Shown here: in pieces, positions 54,458 to 64,000 of the stretch
How the letters are laid out: each line of letters starts with the position of its first letter
Numbering within the stretch: position 1 is the stretch's first letter
Source of the DNA: Taxillus chinensis
Lineage: Eukaryota > Streptophyta > Magnoliopsida > Santalales > Loranthaceae
Length of the DNA stretch: 64,000 nucleotides
Assembly: GCA_023512835.1 (NCBI GenBank)
Contig: CM042088.1
Location: 14,066,078 to 14,130,077, forward strand
Direction: 5' to 3'
Made by a program: the position numbers and the translations under genes
Notes under the pieces: model-generated
Told to the model about the DNA's origin: nothing
Databases searched by the model: none
Seen by the model: only the letters and a program-made list of their open reading frames with translations

Positions 54458-55592
54458 GCCTCCAACTCCCCTGTTGCCACTCCGGCAAACCCGACTCAGA
54501 TGGCCCTCTCGTCCACAACTATGGCATTTCCAGTCCTTCTTTGGACACTCCCTCCTAAAGTGGCCTTGCTCCCCACAAGCAATGACAACCGCTGAGGAGA
54601 CCTCCTGTCAGACCTCCCTGTCTGCCACCGCCAAAGCTAGACCTCCCTGGGTTCACCAATGTTTGTCCCCTGCTATGGAAGGAACTACTATCTCTCTCCT
54701 CACTCTTAGGCCTCTTGGACCCCGAATCGCATTTAGACCCACCTTGCAACTGGCGACCCTGATGGACCTGCCTCCCATCCTCCAGCTCCCTCTCAGCTAT
54801 ACGTGTTGTCTCAACAACCTCAGCATAGGTCCTCAAACGCAGAATCACCACCCTCTGCCTAAGAGCTGGCCTAAGACCCAAGGTGAACTTATGGGCCCTC
54901 AGGTCCTCCTTTGCCACAGTCTCGGGGGCAAACCTACTCAGGCTCCGGAACTCTCGCTTATACTCGGGCACCATCTTTGATCCTTGCTTCAGGCTGCCAA
55001 ATTCTTCTCTCTTCTGCCATCTCAAAGATTTCGGGAAGAACTCATCATGGAAGAGCTGTAAAAACTCCTCCCAAAGCATGAACTGCACCACACGGCTCCC
55101 CATGACACTCAACCACCACTCCAGAGCATTCCCCTCCATCTGCCGAATGGCCAATCTCACCTTATCCTCCTCCCGGGGTAGGAGAAAGGAAAACACATGC
55201 TCAATCTGCCTCAGCCAGTGCTCAGCTAACACTGGGTCCTCCTCCCCTTTAAATCGTGGAGGTTGTTCCTTTCAGAACCGTGTCACCACGTCATCCTCTA
55301 CATGAATCGGTATACCACGCGGAGAACCCTCACGCTCCCGGGGTAGCTCCCCCGCTGGTGGTGGCGGTGGGGGTGGCACCACCTGCTGTGCCGCCATCTC
55401 ACGGCGCACCTCCTCCCGGACTTCTTGCCGAATACCCTCCCTCAGCTCTTGGACTTCAGGCCGGATGCCTTCTCGCAGCTGCGCCAGCAACAGTGCATGT
55501 CCTCCAATGGACTGCCCCGCACCCGGGCCCTCATGGGCAGATGACTAATCAGCCACTGCCCCGGACGCATGCGTCACTCTCCTCGGTGGCAT
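54458..55592 (-). pseudogene. G gag
   Basis: Start ATG 55592-55590 (MPPRRVTHASG), with an early stop near 55546. 55272-55490 is the Arg/Glu-rich helix with a Pro run. 54555-55232 is the core: HVFSFLLPREEDKVRLAIRQ, GNALEWWLSV, FFPKSLRWQKREEFGSL, EYKREFRSLSRFAPETVAKE, KFTLGLRPALRQRVVILRLR and Gly/Ser-rich C-terminal sequence. The knuckle region (54480-54560) is shifted by stops. Confidence 0.83.
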
Positions 55593-56072
55593 TCTTACTA
55601 CAAGAAGTAAGAAGCACAAATATCAGAATGCGTTCGTCAATTATCGGTTTTCACTACCTCTACCCCACTATCAAGTCAAGTAGTACATGGCATCACACAT
55701 ACACGTTGCACCAATCAACATTGCACACAGTTCAAATAAACAAGGACCTTTCCTCGTAGTCATGCTCAAGGTACTTCAAGTAAAATCAGAGTTGCACAGT
55801 TCACACCTTATCACATTAGTCACATTTTTCTTTTATCACAATTACAATTTTAACAGGTATCCACACCTTCATATACAACAACCAGTGCAACTAGTGCCCT
55901 AATGCCAATGCATGCAAATCCCACCTCAGGTCTGGACTACTCCAAGTACACCTTAGAGGCTCCAAGAGGACCGTGTTGATCAGCCACGTCCCTCCAGGTT
56001 CCTCCAAAGGACGCAAGATAACCAGATCCGCCCACTACCCTAGGCCAACTAGACCATGCTCTGATACCATAT
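55593..56072 (-). promoter_or_regulatory. G leader with tRNA-iMet primer binding site
   Basis: Primer site TGGTATCAGAGC (minus strand) at 56058-56069. The conserved block 55885-56055 is shared with E and F. No gene. Confidence 0.87.
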
Positions 56073-57871
56073 TGTCACGCCCTGGATTTCCAACCTGAGG
56101 AGACCGGAACGTGACCCTCCCTTTACCCAAGTTGGATAAAGGGGTTAGAATACAACATACACTTCACACTTTATATTCAGAGACCAATCTTATTTTTATT
56201 GAGTCCAAACATAACAAGTATTCAAAACATGCCTTTATTACATTAAACACCACATTACAATACCTCCCCACTGGGGTTACAAAGCTTACACAAAAACAGC
56301 ATAACTCAAATAATAATAAGCAAGCCACAAGCAGGACTTCCACCTCGGTGTTCCCACCTAACGCCTGTAGGTTCCTATAAAGAAAACAACATGGTAAGAG
56401 GGGTGAGCAACCACAGCTCAGTAGGGATCATGTCTCCCCAACCCATCCCATGCTCCTAATATCTACATGCCATGTGTACAAGTGCTGTGTCGTGATACAA
56501 TTATTTCACCAGATATAATAACAGGCCATAGTAGCAAATACAATCATACACAGGCTGGAACATAAACATTCTCGGGCTTCCACGGACACCGGGTTCCAAG
56601 AACAGTCCCGGGCTTCCACAGCCACCGGGTTCCAAGAACAGTCCCAGGCTTCCACAGCCACCGGGTTCCAAGAACAGTACACATAACCACTCAGGCTTAA
56701 AACCAAACACTTAGTAGGTACACATTCACAAATGTACAAACCCAGCCACTTAGGCATAAAAACAAACACTTAGTAGGTACACATTCACAAATGTACAAAC
56801 CCAGCCACTCAGGCATAAAAACAAACACTTGGCATGCACACCTTTACCAACCCACAATTCTAGCCTTACTGGCATATTATCAACCATACTGGGCATATTC
56901 ACACAGACATATTCACACAGGCATTTTATTAAACACTTAACATGCACTGCCCACCCAACATCATGATCACACCAAAAATGCCATTGAAGGCCAACATTCA
57001 TATAGGAGATCACACCTATATGAATTTACATATAAATATTATAGCATTAACAATAAAAACCTTATAAAACATCCACACAGGGCCTAACCCCAGAACAGAC
57101 CAGGAAAGACAGAACCCCTACCTGTAAGAAAATGTATTACCACAGCAACGATCCTGCTCCCACGCCGAACGTCGTCCGCCCTCGAAGAACACCACAACAG
57201 AGATGGCCAGAACTCTCCTCTCTCTCTCCCTCTCTCTGCGACGGCTGCCATGGCTAAAGAAGAGAACCCTAAACCTAAAACAAGAGGGCTCCTCATCCTT
57301 ATATAGACCTCCCACTATCAAAACGACGTAGTTTTGATGGAACAAGCTACAACCTTCCCGCATTGATACACGCCAAAATATCCACAATTCCAACATGGTC
57401 CTTTGGGGAAAAATCATTAGAATGACAAAACCAAGGTAACCATGCAAAAACATGTTTGCACGCCAATTCGAACACCAATTCTCCAATTGGCGTGCAGCTC
57501 CAAATGCACTCAAACTTTACCCGAAGCCTCCTTGCACCATGTAAAAGACATCCATGCAATAAAAACCTTGCACGCCAAATGGGTCCAATTTGCGTGCACG
57601 TCCGTTTGGCCTGAAACTTCTGTGGTAGATAGAAGACATCATTCTAAAAATCTTTTGGTCTGCATGCCAATTCATCTGAGCCCATCTACTAGGTCAAAAT
57701 CTAGAAAGTTCCCATTCAGAAGGTAAGACTGACTAACTCAAAACACGGGTCCTTACATCCAAGGTGTTTTAGCTAAAGTGTGTGGAAAAGAAACTCCCTA
57801 AAACCCAACAATTTTCACTCGCAGGGCATCTGTGGTTAACTTCGTACATACCACAAACACGGGTCATTACA
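56073..57871 (-). repeat. 5' LTR of G (1799 bp)
   Basis: Matches 48648-50518 closely except for one fewer minisatellite unit (56575-56680) and one fewer palindrome unit. TATA box near 57297-57306, stem-loop near 56996-57026. Confidence 0.93.
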
Positions 57872-59229
57872 GGTGAATAGGCTCTTTGCAAAACTCTTTC
57901 CTTCCTCTTTGGCACAACATCTATCTGGTTAAGAGATAGAATCAATGTGGAAAATAACCAGATAGTGGAAGTATTTTGTTTTATTGTCAAAAAGATAAGT
58001 ACAACAAAATGGAAGCAGATTAAAGCTTAAAGAGCTTTTAGATCTACTCACAACTCTCTAACACTCTGTTTACAATGCACTCACACACTTGCCTATTTGA
58101 TCTTCTTGAGATCTATTTCATTCACTCGTGTACATTCTAATATACAAGGTTTACATAATATATATAACACATGCTTGAGAGAGAATCTCGGAACTTGTTG
58201 TTCCGGACTATGTACACAATTATTGTTCCTTGGAATCCTCTCTGTCTTAAATGCTGTGGATGTGGAGCTCAATGTCTTGGGTTTGCAAAACAAAAATGCA
58301 TTTGTGAGTTCCCAAGTTCAGTCTAAGTTATGTCCACATATTCGGATTATCCTTGTGTAAGATGCTTTAGGTTCTCAACTAGTTTGTCTTACATCGGGAA
58401 GCAGTGAGCCGGTGACTTTGAATACGAAGAGATAAGTTAAAGCAGCGTCATCTTAAATCCGGTGTAAGGTTCCTTACTCGTGTTAAACTAAGCTCGGATC
58501 CTTACTTTGTAGCAATGATTGCTTACTCCGTATCAACTTAGAACTGGGATCCTTATTCCGTGTAAGCGCTTCCTTACTCCGTATAAATGAGAAGGTCGGA
58601 GTGCTTACTCCGCATCAGCGCTTCCTTACTCCGCATCTAGTTTCCTTACTCCGCATGAGTTAAAGGAACGGATGGCTTACTCCGCAAGAGTAATAGGTTC
58701 GGATTCCTTACTCCACATCAAATTTCCTTACTTCGTGCGAAATAAAGACTCGGGTCCTTATTCCGCATAAGTCGTTCCTTACTCCACATGTATAGAATGA
58801 TCCACATTTCTTACTCCGTGATTCTTTTCCTTAGTCCGCTTGAGTAGAAAACTTAGCCTTTTTACTCCGTGATAACTGTGACTTTCTCCTTGCGACTTAT
58901 AGACTAGGATTCTTACTCCGTATCTATTAACTTAGTCCATTTTAAAGTATTAGACATAGACTCCTTAGTCCGTAGCTTTAACCCATTAGTCTGCACGTAT
59001 GATCCTTATTCCGTATGAAGTGAAGACTTGGTTATATACCAAGCTTTTGATGACGCACACTCTCATCCGGATTAGAATTATGTATTCCGTCCTTAACTTT
59101 CCTCTCACGAGTGTAGGTCCGGATTAAGTTCATATCTCCTGCAATAATTTAAAATGAAATAACAAAAGTCTCAGATCAAATTACATGGGGTTTTATTTGC
59201 ATCATCCAAATTCTGGGCTTGATCCAATA
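57872..59229 (-). repeat. D2 3' LTR, main part
   Basis: On the minus strand it starts TATTGGATCAAGCCC (first G mutated) after the polypurine tract and matches the D1 LTR. It includes the reverse array TCCTTACTCCGY (about 58470-59030), a TATA box (about 58155-58165 complement) and GAGTTTTGCAAAGAGCCTAT before the G insertion. Confidence 0.87.
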
Positions 59230-59370
59230 ATCTCCCCCAATTATGGATATGCCAAACCTCTTTGTAATCTGATCTGGTAAGCACAGTAAAAGATGGAATA
59301 CAGAAAAGAAACCACATCCATTCTCATTAAGCAGCAACATAGTACAATTCAGCCTTTATACAAAATTTCT
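59230..59370 (-). promoter_or_regulatory. D2 polypurine tract and ORF3 3' untranslated segment
   Basis: ATAATTGGGGGAGA on the minus strand directly precedes the LTR. The remaining sequence to the ORF3 stop is A/T-rich, as in D1. Confidence 0.8.
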
Positions 59371-61862
59371 TTAAGGTACATAAGGCTTACTATACTTGAA
59401 GATCATAGTTGCTGCTTTCTTCCTTAGCTCCATTGTCTGCTCTATTGTGTAGGCTTGGATGCTATTCCAGCTTTTATCCACCTTGATAATAGGTTTGATG
59501 GAGAAACAGACAAAGGCTCCGCAGCTCTCTCCATCGGGTAGTTGAGGCACTAGCTTCTTGCCCCGGACCGTCGCCTTCAGCTTTTCAATTGTACCCAACA
59601 AAGTTAGGCCCCTATCTTCATAAAGCCCAGATTGCTTTACTGTTTTCGTCCGACGAAGACGCAGTGGCTCCCATTGATTCCTTCCAATGTTGTGCTCCAC
59701 GACTTGATGAGAATCAATTAGGATCAGCTGCTTGGACAGAATCATAAAGACAACCAGCATGAAGTGCGGTGTCATGATCCGGTATGGAATGAGGACAGAT
59801 TGGAGAGTTTTCCAGGGAGTGCTATCCTCAGTAGTTCCGTTAATGAAGGTCTAAATATGGGCAATATCCAGAAGATACCCTTCATTCCAACATGGCAAGA
59901 CATCAAACATGTGCCTGTCTTTGTATAGGGACGGAAACAGCCTCATCTCTATCTTAACTGCACGAGAGAAGTTGTCTATATCTTTTGTGGTGACCAGACC
60001 CGTCTGAGAGTGAATAGTCTTAATGTCTTCAGGAGAGAAGGGGTACAACTCGGATAGACGTCTTCGCTCGGCATTTGACGCGGCATACTTGGTCATGGCA
60101 TTAAAAACACTTCCATCCTCGTCAAGAGGATCAAGATCTGTGTATGATGGGAGGAAGGTGTCAGCCGCTGTAGATGGAGAGGTTGAAGGAGGAGCTACAC
60201 TGGAAGAGCTGGGCTGAAAGAAGCGGCTGCATTTTGGGGATGGTAACTCCCGGAAGTAGTGAGGATGTAGACCACTTTTCAGCATGAGCTAGGGAAGGTG
60301 CAGGAGGATCAGATGACACTTTCTCCCCCGGTTTGGCATGTCGCTGAGGTGCGGTAGGAGGACGAGCCATCGTGTGTGCCAAGTCCGCAAAAGAGGTGGA
60401 CAAGGAATGGACGAACGAGGTGACAAGATCCATCTTTTGCTCGATGGAAGTGGAAGAGTCGGTCAAGGCAGAGAGGAGTTGGCCGCCGAGGGCATCAACC
60501 TTAGCCGCGATGGCAGAAATTTGGGCGCTTTGGGCTTGGGCTTGACGGTCCAGTTGGGCGGAGAGCACAACATCGGAGTGAACCGTGCCAAAAGAGGCAC
60601 GTCCAAGCGCCAACTTCGGGGCTTTGGAGGACTCCCCCGCAGGAATGGCTGCAGGAGTGCGCTGGGCAGAGGAGTCAGCGGGAGTAGAAGGAGTGTCAGT
60701 AGCAGTAGTAGGAGCATTCGGAGCAGCAGAGACATCCGGAGCATCGGAGGCATTCAGAGCATCAGAGCCACTTTGACCAGAGAGGTCAATGACGGGAACG
60801 TCGGTGACAGAAGGAATAAGTCGGTCAGCAGCAGGAGAAGACATGCATTCGCCCAGGGCCGGTCCGGAGGTAATAGCAAAAGGAATGTCCAGAATGTGGG
60901 CTGGCGTGAGGAAACCATGGTCCAGGCTCCAGACGATCATAGCCTCCGGGGTTTGGGTGTGTTTGGTATAAAACACCCGGATATTGTGGTCAAGGATGGA
61001 GGCAGTGCGGGAGAGGCTAAAACGGAACCAAAGGTCCGTTAAGGTGTCAGCGGAGAGATGGTCAAGATAGTCACGAGGTTGAGGTAGAGGAGGTAATGGT
61101 GCTTTCGGAGAGGAAGGAGGTACATCTGCCATGGCCGTAGCAATGGTAGCATCAACAGCAGCGGCAACAACGGGTGAATAAGTTGCGGGAAAAGGCGCTG
61201 GAGAGTCAGTCGGATGAGGACTCGACTGAGAGGGCCCCTTAACCTTGGACGGTTCAGGACGGACGCTGTGCTGAGAGGCTCGAGAGATGGATAGGGTAGC
61301 AACGAACCGAATCTGAGAGGACCGGTGAGCCGAGCTGACTTCGGGGGTATGCCTATCGGCTGGGTCACCAACCAAACTGCCTTGTTGTTCCAAAGCTGGA
61401 AGAAGGCGGAGAGCAGCTGTCATGCTTCCATCAGGCGTAAGATGGCAGATATAATAAGCTTGAGGGAAGGGGATAGCATCATATCTGGCGAAATGAGCCG
61501 GATGCTGATGCCGGAAGACAATGCTTAGAACCTGCCCAAAAGATTGGTTCTTAGGGCCATTCTTCAGCAACCGGAACAGAAATGTCCCCCAGTCCATTGG
61601 AAGACCTTCAAAGACGCCATACATGGCCAGCAGAAGGTCATACGGAATGGAGTCGAGAGCGGAGGTGCGAGCCAGAAGACATCGGCTGAGGATGATCACC
61701 ATACATCGATAGCGACCGTGGAACGACTTCACCTTGTATTCCTTCCCTTTGTATGTGGAACCCATAGAGGCGGCGGCCATTGTTTCTGGTTCCGGACGTT
61801 GAGGTTCACCGATACATAGGTTGAGAGCGGCACGAAGGACAGCGGGGGTATTATTTGCTCCC
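59371..61862 (-). pseudogene. D2 ORF3 with Ulp1-like peptidase domain
   Basis: Fuller than D1: frame 60161-61780 (539 codons, open further upstream to about 61860), then 59851-60285 and 59371-59775. Order: PAVLRAAL block, YKGKEYKVKSFHGRYRC, YDLLLAMYGVFEGLPMDWGT, FARYDAIPFPQAYYICHL, a Ser/Pro/Ala-rich linker, RDYLDHLSADTLTDLWFRF, a coiled-coil-like segment (AQISAIAAKVDALGGQLL), then the C48-like domain: VLPCWNEGYLLDIAH, IMTPHFMLVVFMILSKQLIL, IDSHQ, and PQLPDGESCGAFVCFS with the Cys retained. His, Asp, Gln and Cys thus align with the Ulp1 catalytic set. Breaks: a frameshift near 60235 and a stop near 59850. It ends at YSKPYVP before a stop at 59371. Substrate and partner unknown. Confidence 0.65.
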
Positions 61863-62440
61863 CCGTAGATCGAGCAATCCTCTCAGTGATGAACTCCCCC
61901 TCAGATAGACAGTCGGAAAAGAGGTCATGAGACATATAAGGGGGGTATTACTTGAGTAATTAATAAGCATTTTCTCCCCCTTAGATCTTGCAATCCTCTC
62001 AATGACATTTCCATCTAAAAGATTTAGATTTTGAGAAGAATACTGTCTATCCTTTGTGAACTTCACTTCAGAAGCTTAACAGACTTTCACTGTGATTTCA
62101 TCCATAAGCATTCCGAGCTAACCCATTTCATTTCTTCAATTAGACAAGTTAATAGGGCTATCAATATGAAACAGCATTGAACATGAGGTGATACATGAAA
62201 AGATGAATCATGAAATCCAAAGAAGAGAGAACTCATATAGTGTTAATTATGTTGCCTTAATAACTTCAGTCGGGAAACACAAGCATCCTCCCAGTTGAAG
62301 GAATGGGAAGATAATCAGAACAAATGCATATGACCAGCACGCATGATCAGCATGAAGTATAGTAGGTGTCCAACTCTCATTAAGAACCACGATGCATGTC
62401 CTGAAGAAAATACTAGTGGAGTGAAAAATTAGAAACTATG
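61863..62440 (-). other. D2 pol-ORF3 spacer with polypurine-like tracts
   Basis: Three GGGGGAG-type tracts (complements at about 61857-61865, 61899-61907 and 61974-61982) in the same repeated context as D1. About 1.3 kb of the D1 spacer and the ORF3 start (D1 11800-13118) is missing, with a direct join at about 61862. The 62000-62440 stretch is non-coding. Confidence 0.65.
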
Positions 62441-64000
62441 CAGACAAGTCAAGCATACCTAATTTGAGGAGTAGTTCAGAAAATCTTGCATATGGTAAGA
62501 ATATCTGCAAGTTGATCATCCGTAGCAACATGTTCAAGAGAGATATGCTGTTTGAGAACATGATCTCGGATGAAGTGATACCTGACTTCAATGTGCTTAG
62601 TCTTTGGGTGCATAACTGGATTGTTACTGATGGCAATTGCACTGGTATTGTCGCAGTATAGTGGAAGAGGTGTCATATTGAACCCGTAGTCAGTAAGTTG
62701 ACTTTGCATCCAGAGTAGCTGTGTGCAGCAACTCCTAGCCGCTATATATTCTGCCTCAGCAGTAGAAGTTGATACATAATTTTGCTTTTTACTGAACCAT
62801 GATATCAATTTGCTTTCGAGAAACTGATAATTACCACTAGTGCTCTTCCTGTCAATGCGACACCCGGCAAAATCAGCGTTTGAATATCCAGATAAGGAGA
62901 AGTTGGTCTCCTTTGGGTACCAAAGTCCCAAATTCACTGTCCCTTTCAAATACCGCAATATCCGTTTCACATGTAGCATGTGTGACTCTTTGGGATTCGC
63001 CTGATATCTTGCGCAAATGCAAGTTGCAAACATTATGTCTGGGTGACTTGCTGGGAGATACAGCAATGAACCAATCATCCCTCTGTATTCAGTCACATTT
63101 ACCGATTCGCCGTTAAGATCAGGGTCAAGTTTCGCACTGATTGGCATGGGAGTTTTCACGGGAGTAGAGTTTTGCATTCCAAACTTCTTGATCAAGTCCC
63201 GTGTGTACTTTGCTTGGTTGATGAAGATTACATCCTTCATTTGTTTAACTTCTATCCCAAGAAAATACGTTAATTCTCCCATCATGCTCATTTCAAATTT
63301 GCCAGTCATCAACTTCGCAAATTCTTCACAAAGCTTCGGATTTGAAGATCCGAAAATGATGTCATCCACATAGATTTGTACGATCAGAGAGTGATCTTTC
63401 TCTTTCCGTAGAAATAGAGTGGTGTTTATCTTTCCTTTCCTGAAATTGTGTTCGAGCAAGAATTCTGACAGTTTGTCGTACTAGGCCCTTGGAGCTTGCT
63501 TCAGTCCGTACAAAGCTTTCCGTAGCTTATAAACCATATGTTCTGCCTTGTGTTCAATGAAGCCCGGAGGTCGTTCTACATATACCTCCTCTTGAGGATC
63601 TCTATTCAGAAATGCGCTTTTGACATCCATTTGATAAACTTTGAAGTTTTCATATGAAGCATACGCCTAGAACATGCGGATCGCCTCAAGTCGAGCTACA
63701 GGAGCAAAGGTCTCGTCATAGTCAATGCCTTCTTCTTGACAGTATCCTTTGGCTTCCAGTCTGACTTTATTCCGGATTACTATTCCATCAGTATCTAATT
63801 TGTTTCGAAACACCCATTTAACTCTTATGACTTGTTGTGAGCTTGGCCTTGGTACTAAAGTCCACACTTCGTTCCTCTTGAACTGATTAAGCTCTTCTTG
63901 CATAGCGTCTATCTAGTTTGAGTCTTGGAGGGCTTCATCCATGACCTTTGGCTTTATCTGTGATAAGAAACATAAGTAGAGGCATAGATTGGAAGTGGTT
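62441..64000 (-). pseudogene. D2 pol: reverse transcriptase and RNase H
   Basis: From the right edge: [67 protein letters not shown] (first Asp), LKQAPRA, then the open frame 62476-63459 with LIVQIYVDDIIFGSS (catalytic pair intact), FEMSMMGELTYFLGIEVKQM, YRGMIGSLLYLPASHPDIMF, and RNase H with DFAGCRIDRKSTSG, STAEAEYIAARSC, LYCDNTSAIAISNNP and KTKHIEVRYHFIRDHV. Stops near 63483 and 63668 and a short deletion at about 62510 near the ADILT.. end break it. Confidence 0.9.

Larger units (their letters stand above)
48648..57871 (-). mobile_element. Tekay-like chromovirus G, complete structure (9224 bp)
   Basis: GGTGA at 48643-48647 and 57872-57876 is a perfect duplication in D2's LTR. LTRs are 48648-50518 (1871 bp) and 56073-57871 (1799 bp). 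The primer site (56058-56069) and polypurine tract (50519-50534) are intact. Gag, protease, RT, RNase H and integrase are all present and less broken than in F or E. A changed RT catalytic motif and several stops make it non-autonomous. Confidence 0.94.
48614..64000 (-). mobile_element. Sirevirus-like Ty1/copia element D2, 3' part, hosting G
   Basis: On the minus strand from the right edge: RT and RNase H (64000-62441), spacer (62440-61863), ORF3 (61862-59371), polypurine tract and 3' LTR (59229-57872 plus 48647-48614). Same family and order as D1, opposite strand. G splits the LTR with a GGTGA duplication. A deletion relative to D1 removes most of the pol-ORF3 spacer and the ORF3 start. Confidence 0.85.

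Overview
The window looks like repeat-dense heterochromatin from a flowering plant. I found no host gene, tRNA or rRNA gene. Nearly every base belongs to LTR retrotransposons nested inside one another. The plant assignment rests on the element types: Sirevirus-like Ty1/copia elements, Tekay/Del-like Ty3/gypsy chromoviruses, primer sites complementary to plant initiator tRNA-Met, and a LINE fragment. The species cannot be told from the sequence. Element letters used below are mine.

Layout. Two copia families each occur twice. Family C: C1 (1-~1972, + strand, 3' end only) and C2 (36792-48613, +). Family D: D1 (~1973-36196, +, 5' truncated) and D2 (48614-64000, - strand, running off the right edge). 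D1 is cut by four insertions: chromovirus H (2012-7504, -), solo Tekay-like LTR A (8991-10753, -), a composite block (13406-30726), and a three-LTR non-autonomous element T (31284-33177, -). The composite block is an LTR fragment J (+) holding Tekay-like element B (13506-28396, -). B holds the complete Tekay-like element F (16754-25876, -) and an LTR-like unit K (14570-15072). A LINE fragment closes the block. C2 holds Tekay-like element E (37105-46196, -). D2's 3' LTR holds Tekay-like element G (48648-57871, -). Six insertions keep exact 5-bp target duplications: A GATGC, B ACTGT, F TTATA, T CTTCG, E GATAA, G GGTGA. H keeps 4 bp (TGAA). The deepest stack is D1 > J > B > F.

Genes. The chromoviruses carry gag, protease, RT, RNase H and integrase with a C-terminal chromodomain-like region. 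All are broken by stops, frameshifts or deletions, and B, E and G have also lost catalytic acidic residues. Families C and D carry an extra ORF between pol and the 3' LTR. In D this ORF3 is about 900 codons long and ends in a domain resembling Ulp1/C48 SUMO-protease-type cysteine peptidases. It occupies the same place in both copies, so it belongs to the element rather than being a chance capture.

Regulatory sequence. The LTRs carry dense motif arrays: 36-37-bp units with an ACGT-core palindrome just upstream of the TATA box in every Tekay-like LTR; about eleven W-box cores upstream of the TATA box in J; about twenty GGAGTAAGGA-type motifs in D LTRs; a CpG-rich TCGWAG/GACTC array in C LTRs that recurs in J and A; and a stem-loop in the Tekay-like LTRs with a compensatory base-pair change. 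The best candidates for something little described are the Ulp1-like ORF3 and these promoter-proximal arrays.
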